Below, piece by piece: positions 55,801-64,000 of a stretch of 64,000 nucleotides of DNA. The notes under the pieces were generated by a model. The model ran no database searches and was not told where the DNA came from. It was given only the letters and a program-made list of their open reading frames with translations. The position numbers were made by a program, and so were the translations under genes. This DNA is from Zea mays (Eukaryota > Streptophyta > Magnoliopsida > Poales > Poaceae): NCBI RefSeq assembly GCF_902167145.1, contig NC_050104.1, positions 110,743,849 to 110,807,848 of the forward strand, written 5' to 3'. The first letter of the stretch is position 1. The number at the start of each line of letters is the position of its first letter.

Positions 55801-56818
55801 CGGAAGAATCCCGGGCGCCCTGATAAGAAGAGAACAAGTTAATGTCAGAACACACATGAACATTAGCACCAATATCAAGCCACCAGCTAGGTGATTGAAA
55901 TACTGAGAAGATAAAAGGTAAATTACCATACCCTTTGTCTTCCTCATTGCTAGAGACCACTGTGTTGACATTGCCCTTTTTGCCACAGCGATCCGCTCGA
56001 TCAGGACAATCCTTGGCAAAATGACCCGCCTCGCCACATGCGAAACATGTCAATTCAGTCTTGTTCTTCTTCTTCTTGAAGTTGGTAGTTTTGTTGGGCT
56101 TGTTAGATTTTGGCTTTCCTTTGCCCTTGTTGTGGTTCCTCTGAACCATGTTGGCGCTGGAGTGGCCCTCGCCTCCTTTAGATCTCGTGTCCTTAGCCTG
56201 AGCTTTCTCCTCAACATCCAGAGACGCTATCAGATTTTCAACTGATATCTCCTGTCTCTTATGTTTCAGAGATGTGGCAAAGTTCCTCCATGTAGAAGGC
56301 AACTTTGCAATAATGCACCCAGCCACAAATCGGTCAGGAAGGACTATCTTAAGGTGGTCGAGCTCCTTGGCTATACACTGTATTTCATGAGCTTGCTCTA
56401 CAATAGAGCGATTATCAACCATCTTATAATCATGAAAGCTCTCCATGATATACAGGTCACTGCCAGCATCTGATGCACCATACTTAGTAGTAAGTGCATC
56501 CCACAACTCTTTCCCGTCTGTGTACTGAATATTCGCATCAACCAGACGGTCAACAAGGGCGCTAAGAATGGCTCCCGTAAAGATAGTATTGGCATGGTCG
56601 TACTCTTTCTCCTATTCAGGAGTCAGTGGACCCTCAGGTCTGCCTTTACTAACATGGAAGACATTCATAGCAGTAAGCCAGAGCGTGGCCTTGACTTGCC
56701 ATCTCTTAAAGTACATACCATTGAACTTTTCTGTCTTGAGCGCATCGGCAAAAACAACCATAGAAAAACTAGGAAATTGTCTACAATAAGGTTTTTGGAT
56801 TGTTGAATAATTAGACAA
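52875..56818 (-). pseudogene. Copia element B gag-pol
   Basis: Gag begins near 56818-56750 (ADALKTEKFNGMYFKRWQVK) and meets a TAG at about 56611. The long block 56506-54911 carries gag, the CCHC knuckle CFACGEAGHFAKDC, the protease (WWLDIGANVHVC), the pre-integrase zinc region (WHSRLCHINFG) and the integrase core (LIDDASRF, LRSDRGGEFF, YSPESNGIAERKN). After frame breaks at about 54911 and 54530-54345, the last block 54344-52875 has RT (WVFKKKIKPDG, LYVDDILIFG) and RNase H ending FTKGLP. The protease triplet is DIG where DTG is expected. Several lesions make it inactive. Confidence 0.92.
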
Positions 56819-57617
56819 ATTCTAGATTAAATTCCGAATATAAATCATGACAAAATCACAAGCACTGAAGTAAAAAGCCAAATCAAATGATGCGTACTGA
56901 TTAGACTTACTGATAGATGGCGCGCGCCGGAATCAGCAGGGTCAACGACGTCAGAAGATCACGAGCAGTCGCGTGAAGACGCTTCCCAAAAACCTTATTC
57001 GCCCTCTCCCGGTGCAGGATCTAGAAGACGAAGGGTTCCGGAGACCTGCTCTCCTGATCGCAGATGCACGTCTGCGGTCGGGACGAAGGGAACTAAAAGG
57101 CGGCTCAGCTATGAAGAGAGGCGAAAGCGAAACTGGATGATTTGGAGGCTGGCTGCCGGGCTCCTTTTATAGGGCCGAGTCCGCGACCCCTGGTCTTATC
57201 CGCCCACGAAAATCTCGTGTTCAGTTGAGATTTTATAGCGATCGGTTAGGATAAACGTAACAGCCAAGAAACCAAAAAATCAAACGGCAAAAGGTAGCCG
57301 CGCCCCTGCAAGGCGAGGGGCCGGATTTCGGCGGACCATTCACGCGCATGTCGTGCGCCCTTCACCCCGCCCCGGCCAGGCGAGGCGAGGCGAGCGAGCA
57401 AGCGCACACGCGTGTGGCTCTCCACACTCTCTTCTGTCATCCATGACTTGGTGAGTGAGTGTGACTTCCATATTTAAGCTAGCTCTACTCCACTAGAACT
57501 AGCAATATGGTGCTATTGATTCCACCTATCCCCTAGCCATACACTTATATGGGCTTTTGAGATTTTCCTGGAATTTATTAGAATTTCTTAACTGGGCCAA
57601 GCCCATAAATCCTAACA
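56801..57617 (-). repeat. 5' LTR of Copia element B
   Basis: 817 bp. The minus-strand TATA motif CTATAAAA (57165-57172) would drive leftward transcription of gag-pol. Confidence 0.95.
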
Positions 57618-57622
57618 GTATG

Positions 57623-59036
57623 GAGTTCTGGCTGCAACATGTTGCGATTCAGATTTTCAAAACATAATTTCAGATAGTAGTACAAGATAACTCAAGGTCT
57701 GTCATAGCCGCTGTCACAGGGCAAGTTTCATAATAATACTTAGCTCTAAACAAACAATCTCTTAAAAATCTATGGTTATTGATATCCCAGATCAGACGTG
57801 GCTTCTTGTGGCGTGGAAGAAAAGATTGCAAAGGTGGGCATTGTATGGCGGCATAGGACAAGGTTTGTTGGCCGCTTGATCTCGACGGCCTTGGTCTCCC
57901 TAGCCTGCTGCAACTATCTTAGGCTCATCCTATGAGATGGTTTTGGCTTCAAAAAATGGAGCCAAACAAACCTTGAGCTGATCTTCCAATCCAAGTGTCT
58001 CACAAGACTAAGGCTTTCTTCTCGATTGCTATGACCTCTCTAGTTACTGATGGGGATAGTTGGCGGATGGAAAACAACATTATAGAAATTGCTCCTAGGC
58101 TATCTGCCACCATCGTTCCAAAAAGGCTTATTAAAATAGGAATTGTTAGGGAGGCCCTCAATGCCAACCGTTGGATTTTAGATATTAAAGGGGCCTTGAC
58201 AGTCCAGGTATTACTAGAATTTCTTAAGCTTTGGGATTTTCTCAACCAAGTCGATCTGAGGGAGGGAATGACCGACTCATGTTTTTAGGCTATCTCCAAA
58301 TAAGAAATACTCACCAAAAGCAACTTATAAAGGTTTCTTTGTTGGCTCAGTCTACTTTACACCTTATAAGAAGATTTGGTGTGTCTGAGCTCCTGCTAAG
58401 TATAAATTTTTCATGTGGTTGGCTGCACACAATAGATGTTGGACGGCAGACTGGCATGTCAAGGCCTCCCACATCATGAAAGATGTGTTTTATGTGACCA
58501 AGGGAAAGAGAATATTAACCATTTACTTCTCTCTTGTGTCTTCGCAAGAGATTTTTGGTTCAAGATTTTCAGGCTTTATGGTCTGCACCCCTGGCCCCTA
58601 AACCTAAAAACAATTCCTGGTTTTGTTGCTGGGCACAAGCTGAACAAAGAATAGTGGGGCTGACTAGAAAATGATTCAAATCATTAGTCATTCTTGGATC
58701 TTGCACTATCCGGAAGATGCCCAATGGTTGTGTTTTTTAGGGTCTTTCTCCTTCTTTGCCTACTGTTTTTGCATGCTTTTGTGAGGAGAGAGATATGTGG
58801 TTGATGGCTGGTGCCAAAGGACTGTTGTTCCTATCAGCCAGTGTAGAAAGTTAGCGTGTTTTCTCCCATGAACTATTTTGTCTATTCCGAGTTCTCGCCA
58901 CCATGAGTTGGCCCTGTAGTTTCAGGACTCTTAGGTCCTAAGTCTATTTGAGACTTCGTAATTGTTTCTTCTTCTTATTCTAATGGAATGCATCTCTCCT
59001 GTATTTTCGAGAAAAAGACTGACACTACTTACGAAG
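57623..59036 (+). pseudogene. LINE ORF2 3' end with tail
   Basis: On +, translated segments resemble the C-terminus of plant L1-type ORF2: KAFFSIAMTSLVTDGD (near 58010), KFFMWLAAHNRCWTADW (near 58410) and RCVLCDQGKENINHLLLSCV (about 58490), the zf-RVT zinc-binding region. Frames change several times. The sequence ends with ATGCATCTCTCCTG then TATTTTCGAGAAAAAG near 59024, a typical LINE 3' terminus with a short A-rich tail. The similarity begins only at about 57800; bases 57623-57800 show nothing recognised. Confidence 0.8.
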
Positions 59037-59051
59037 CAAGTTCAACATGAG

Positions 59052-59191
59052 TGTTGGAATATGTGCCCATGACCCTAAACAGGGTTGAGAGTAGTATTAA
59101 TAGAGTAAGTAAATGGGCCAGGCCCATTACACTGAGGGTATGACGGTAAATACAAGGGGAATACCCCAAACCCTAGACGGGCAGTCTAACA
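59052..59191 (-). repeat. 3' LTR of Copia element C
   Basis: TGTTGGAATATG to GTCTAACA, 140 bp, unusually short. The boundary is set by TG...CA and the adjoining polypurine tract; the second LTR is outside the window. Confidence 0.75.
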
Positions 59192-59209
59192 CCCCCCGCA
59201 GTCACAACT

Positions 59210-62200
59210 CTATCCTGTACAGATGTTGAGACTGGATCGAAAGTCTAAAAAGACACTCGACGGTAACCCCTTGGTGAAGATGTCGGCGAACTGCAGCGTG
59301 GTGGGGACGCTGAGAACCTGAACGTCACCGGCAGCGACACGCTCGCGGACGAAGTGCAGGTCGATCTCTACGTGCTTCGTGCGCTGATGCTGCACGGGGT
59401 TGGTGGAGAGGTAGACCACACTGACATTGTCGCAGTAGACGAGAGTGGCGCGCTGGAGGGGACTGTGGAGCTCGTGGAGGAGCTGGCGCAGCCAGGAGGC
59501 CTCTGCCACACCGTTGGCCACGGCACGGTACTCGGCCTCAGCGCTGGAGCGAGAGACGACGGGCTACCGCTTGGCGGCCCAGGAGACGAGGTTGGCGCCC
59601 AGGAACACGACATAACCGGAGGTGGACCGGCGCGTGTCGGGACAGCCAGCCCAGTCAGCGTCGGTGTAGACCACGAGCTCCGACGTCGGGGATGGGCGGA
59701 GTAGGAGGCCGTAGTCGAGGGAGCCACGGAGGTAGCGCAGAATCCGCTTAAGCGCAGTGAGATGGGGCTCCCGCGGAGTGTGCATATGCAGGCACACCTG
59801 CTGGACGGCGTAAGCGATGTCGGGCCTGGAGAACGTGAGGTACTGGAGCGCGCCGGTGGGGCTCCGGTATGACGTCGCGTCGGCGATCGGAGGCCCGTCG
59901 TCCGCAGAGAGCTTCGCCTGAGTGTCGACGGGCGTGGAGCAGGTCTTGCAGTCAGACATGCCAGCCCGCTCCAGGATGTCGATGGCGTACTGGCGCTGGT
60001 GGAGGAAGAGACCCTGAGGACGGCGCTCGGCGGTGATGCCGAGGATGTGGTGTAGGGGCCCCAGGTCCTTCATCGTGAACTCCCGCTGAAGGGCGACGAT
60101 CGTGCAGTGAAGAAGGTCGGCGGTGGATGCCGTGAGCACAATGTCGTCGACGTAGAGCAGGAGGTAGACGGTGTCGTCGCCGCGCTGGTAGATGAACAGG
60201 GACGTGTTCGACTTGGCCTCGACGAAGCCGATGGAGGCCAGGTAGGAGGCGAAGCGACTGTACCAAGCCCGTGGCGCCTGCTTAAGGCCGTACAGGGACC
60301 GATTCAGCCGGCAAACCAGATCCGGACGGTCAGCGTCGACGAAGCCGGTGGGCTGGCTGCAGTAGACAGTCTCCGTCAGAGTGCGATGGAGGAAGGCATT
60401 CTTGACGTCGAGTTGGTGGATCGCCCAGTCGCGGGAGAGGGCGAGGGAGAGGACGGCGCGAACAGTGGCGAACTTGACGACGGGGCTGAATGTCTCGTCG
60501 TAGTCCACTCTGGGGCGCTGGGTGAAGCCCCGAAGGACCCAATGGGCCTTGTAGCGGTCGAGGGAGCCATCCGAGGTCAGCTTGTGGCGAAATAGCCACT
60601 TGCCGGTGACCATGTTGGTGCCTGGTGGACGCGGCACCAGGTCCCAGGTGTGGTTGGCCAAGAGGGCCGCATACTCCTCCTCCATAGCACGACGCCAATG
60701 TGGGTCGGCGAGGGCAGTGCGAACAGAGGAGGGCACCGGGGAAGCGTCGAGTGGAGTGCTGGACGTAGTAGCTGCCAGGATCAGCCGGTCGACGGGGCGG
60801 AGAACGCCAGCGGCGCGCCGAGTCACCATCGGGTGGACGTGCCCAGGGTCGCGGTGGACGGCGACCGGGTGATATACGGACGGCTCGGAGCAGACCACCG
60901 GGACGTCGAGAGCGGCGGGTGTGGCCGGCTCGCGGTGGTGATAGACGACGCCGGGGTCGGCGAAACGGGCCGCGGTCGTCGACGGGCCCGAGTCGGGGGG
61001 CGCCGAGGTAGTGGCGTGGCCGCGGCGATGGTAGACGAGTGCGGGGTTGGCGAAGCGAGCCGGGGTCGACGGGGCCGCGCGTGGCGCAGGCGGGGTCGAC
61101 GAGGCCGCGCATGGCGCAGGCGTGGTCGATGGGGCCGCGCGTGGCGCAGGCGGGGTCGACTGGGCCGCGCGTGGCGCAGGCGGGGTCGACGGGGCCACGC
61201 GTGGTGCAGGCGGGGTCGACAGGGCGGCGCGTGGCACAGGTGTGGTCGACGTGGCCGCGCGGGGCGCAGGTAGGATCGACGGGGCCACGCGTGGTGCAGG
61301 CGGGGTCGACGGAGCCACACGAGGCACGGGAGAGGTCATCGAGACCGCACGAGGAGCAGGTAACGGTGCAAGACGGGGAGCCGGAGGTGGGGGAGGAATC
61401 GGATCGGACTCGAGGAGGGAGTCAAGATCGGTGGGTGGGGTTGAGCCAGCAAGGGGAAACACATCTTCGTCGAAGATTACATGACGAGAGATGATGATGC
61501 GGTGGGAGGTGAGATCCAGACACCGGTACCCCTTGTGGTCAGGAGAGTAGCCAAGGAATAGACAGCGGGTGGAGCGAGGAGAAAGCTTATGTGGAGCGGT
61601 GGTGGAAGTGTTAGGGTAGCAGGCACAGCCGAACACGCGAAGGTGGTCATAGGAAGGGGGTGTGCCGTATAGCGCGAAGTGAGGGGTAGGGTGGCGCACC
61701 GCCTTCGAGGGAAGACGGTTGAGGAGGTGGGTGGCAGTGTGCAGGGCCTCTGCCCAGTAGCTGGCAGGGAGAGACGCCTGGAAGAGGAGGCAGTGGAGCA
61801 TATTGGTGGTGGTGCGGATCATGCGTTCGGCACGACCGTTCTGTGCAGAGGTGTAGGGGCACGAGAGACGTAACTGGACGCCATGAGTGATGAAGAAAGA
61901 GCGAGAGGCGTTGTTATCGAACTCGCGGCCATTGTCACACTGCAGAGCACGGACCGGGCGACGAAACTGAGTGGATACCCAGGTGAAGAAGTGTGTGAGG
62001 GTGGTGAATGTGTCCGACTTCAACCGAAGCGGGAAGGTCCAGAGAAAATGGGAAAAATCATCTAGAATCACCAAATAGTATTTATAACCAGAAAGACTGA
62101 GTACAGGGGAGGTCCAAAGATCACAGTGAACCAAGTCAAAAGCTTGCTCAGCCCGAGAAGAAGAAGTAGTAAATGGGAGACGAGTATGTCGGCCTAACTG

Positions 62201-63996
62201 ACAAGCATGACAGAGACCCTCAAAATGTCCCCTACTACATGAAGGATCTAGACTACTGGTAATCTTGGTCATGACGTCGGGTCCAGGGTGGCCGAGACGA
62301 CGATGCCAAGTGGTGGAGGAGGTGGTGGAGACCAGGACATGAGGTGAAGACACGCCGGCGGTGGATGGCTGGAGCGTGTAGAGCGGCCCCGAGCTGTCAC
62401 AACGGGCGAGAGGGGTCCTGGTGGCCACATCCTTCACAGAGAAACCATAGGGGTCAAACTCAATGGAACAGGAGTTGTCAGTGGTGAATCGACGAACAGA
62501 AAGAAGATTGTGAGTGATGTGGGGAGCTACGAGAACATCGTTGAGGTAAAATGGCCCAGGGAGAACCGAGGCACCTACTGAGGTGACTGGCAGAGTGGAA
62601 CCGTTTCCAACGACGATCGAGGATGGGTAAGAGGGGAGGGGGGATGAGAGCGAGAGAGCGTGCCTGTCGTGGGAGTGGTGTGGTACGAGGCACCGGAGTC
62701 GATCACCCAGTCAGTGGGGGGTGGGGTCATCGCCATGGTGCTGAAGGCAGCAGCGAGGGAGGTGTTGTCCCAACCGCCAGCCGGCGGGGACCAAGGCGTC
62801 GAGGTGTGTGTCCCCGGGGGCAGGAGCGCGGGCGAGGCCTAGGGCACGACGGGCACACCGTAAGGAGGCATCGGGGGCATGCCGTAGTGAGGTGTAGTCA
62901 GGAGGGCAGGTGCCGGGGGACGGGAGGCACTGGGTGCCTGGCCCGGCCACATGGCGATGGTCCCGGTCCAGGGGTTGTAGACGGACGGCCACGTGTGGCC
63001 ACCACCCCGGCCGGAGGGACCACCACGAGAGGATCCGCCACCCCCACGGTCGCCCTTGCGGGAGCGATGACCCCCGTCGGTCGTGGAAGTCGGACGAGGG
63101 GCCGCCAGGACGACGGGTGGAGGGCGGGTAGGAGTCCCGGTCGACGAAGGACGGGTGGCCTGGCCCCGTGAAGGCGGCTGACCGCTGGTAGGAGCGCTGT
63201 AGAGAGCCAAGGCAGGAGTGGGTGCCTCATTCGCCATGGTGAGCCTCTCGAGGAGAAGCTCGTTCCGCACGACGTGGAAGGTGGGGAAGGGCACACTCCT
63301 CTTGATGAGAGCCTTCAGGTGGCCGTAGCGGGGGCTGAGGCCACGCAGGAGGTTCAGCACCAGGGTACGATCGGCAACTGGCTCGCCGAGATCGCGGAGA
63401 GAGTCAGCCAGGCCCTTCATCTGGCGGCAGTATTCTCCCACGGAGAGGTCCCCCTGAGAGAACAGGTGGAACTGGGCGTCGAGGTGGAGCGCTCGCGCAT
63501 CCCGATTCCCGAGGAACTGGTCCTCGAGAGCGAGCCACGCCTGGCGTGCAGTGTCCGCCTGGTCGCGGATGATGTCCTGGAGCTCAACGGTGATGGTGCC
63601 GTGGAGCCACGAGAGGACAACGCTGTCCATGAGGCACCAGGAGCGAGGCGGCGGAGCGTCATGGTCGATGAGGACGTGATCATCGAGGACGAACCTCCGC
63701 AGCGTGAGAAGGACCTATCCTCGCCAACGGGGGTAGTGGGGAGACGCCGGATCCAACACCACGGACACGAGAGCCCGGATGTTGTGCAGACCTGCGGCTT
63801 GAGCGTGGAGAGCAGCGATGAGGTCGGCGTCGAGGTCAGAGGCGAGGGGGTCCTCCAGGGGTTCCACAGGGGCGACCGGCGGGCGGCCGAAGAGGCGCTG
63901 CGTGGTGACCATCTGGGTGGTCAGAGCGGCACCCAGGGCGCGCTCACGCTCCAGGGCGAGGGAGGCGGCGCGCTCGCGCTCCCGCGAGGCCGTCAC
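59210..63996 (-). pseudogene. Copia element C gag-pol
   Basis: The gag N-terminal block (63996-63715) ends at a stop after YPRWRG. The gag core (63630-62839) has the UBN2-type VLSWLHGTITVELQD and LLRGLSPRYGHLK. The protease motif VIDSGASYHTT lies near 62710-62680 in another frame. The long block 62437-59564 holds the pre-integrase (WHRRLGHPGPDV), integrase (LVILDDFSHFLW, QCDNGREFDNN, RAERMIRTTTN), a proline-rich spacer with 10-residue repeats, RT (SLYGLKQAPRAW, LLYVDDIVLTAS) and the first part of RNase H, then a stop. RNase H continues at 59561-59210 (SSAEAEYRAVANG, FTKGLPS). Apart from three or more point lesions it is well preserved. Confidence 0.92.
61061..61325. repeat. 30-bp tandem repeats in Copia C pol
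   Basis: About nine copies of a 30-bp unit (GGCGCAGGCGGGGTCGAC then GGGGCCGCGCGT) encode, on the minus strand, the decapeptide PPAPRAAPST with small variations. They lie between integrase and RT, a region that varies between Copia families. Confidence 0.88.
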
Positions 63997-64000
63997 AACC

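Larger units (their letters stand above)
51514..57617 (-). mobile_element. Copia LTR retrotransposon B, full-length but decayed
   Basis: LTRs at 51514-52321 and 56801-57617, with a perfect 5-bp target duplication GTATG (51509-51513 and 57618-57622). Gag-pol is on the minus strand. The polypurine tract on the minus strand (GGTGGGGGAT, 52322-52331) adjoins the left, 3', LTR. Next to the 5' LTR the minus strand reads ATCCAAAAACC, not the common TGG-starting primer site. Coding blocks are separated by stops. It is the same lineage as element A. Confidence 0.95.
59052..64000 (-). mobile_element. Copia LTR retrotransposon C, cut by window end
   Basis: The minus-oriented element starts at the left with a 140-bp 3' LTR (59052-59191), next to a polypurine tract (GCGGGGGG on the minus strand, 59192-59199). 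RNase H, RT, integrase, protease and gag follow to the right up to base 64000; the 5' LTR lies outside. High GC content and a short LTR distinguish it from elements A and B. Nonsense codons occur in gag and RNase H. Confidence 0.92.

Overview
The window is nuclear DNA of a grass, most probably a panicoid (maize, sorghum, sugarcane or Miscanthus relative). The evidence is intron-containing plant genes, GC-rich monocot exons, and the mobile-element set: a Tat-type Ty3/gypsy element with an antisense gene, a Tekay/Del-type long-LTR element, Copia elements, CACTA transposons, Tourist, Stowaway and hAT MITEs, and LINE remnants. The exact species cannot be read from the sequence alone.

Only three genes look like intact host genes. 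A two-exon LRAT/NC-domain protein gene lies on + at 4250-4979. A single-exon, single-B-box zinc-finger gene (BBX30-32 type) lies on - at 9362-10030. A 17-exon STRUBBELIG-receptor-family (SRF) leucine-rich-repeat receptor gene lies on - at 13634-21520. Its exon joins can be followed base by base and give a 780-residue open protein whose kinase domain has lost its catalytic motifs. A two-exon piece of a ubiquitin-conjugating E2 S-type gene (50971-51293) is broken.

The rest is mostly transposons. From left to right: a Copia element cut by the window edge (1-2863), a LINE remnant (about 2868-3830), small MITEs and CACTA-like subterminal repeats (3967-13362), and a three-level transposon nest inside SRF intron 14 (14475-15717). 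Next come a 694-bp hAT-type element just upstream of SRF, a solo gypsy-type LTR (24484-25465), and a 19.9-kb Tat element (26336-46240, duplication CCCGG). The Tat element is itself split by an 8.07-kb non-autonomous long-LTR element (28961-37032) and carries a MITE in its right LTR. It is followed by a CACTA transposon with a tnp2-type transposase (46578-49845, duplication TCG), a decayed Copia element (51514-57617, duplication GTATG), a LINE 3' end (about 57800-59030) and a third Copia element with a 140-bp LTR that runs off the right edge (59052-64000).

The most interesting part is the Tat element. Gag-pol is on the - strand, and a separate spliced gene (Transposase_28 domain plus coiled coil) runs convergently on the + strand from its own apparent TATA box. 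Between the two 3' ends sits a 78-bp tandem array that is open for translation on both strands. The element inserted into this antisense gene has 3.5-kb LTRs, each carrying a 151-codon ORF that starts about 50 bp after a TATA box, while the interval between its LTRs is only 1.06 kb and codes for nothing recognisable. I found no clearly new host system. The unusual features are in the accessory coding capacity of these retroelements.
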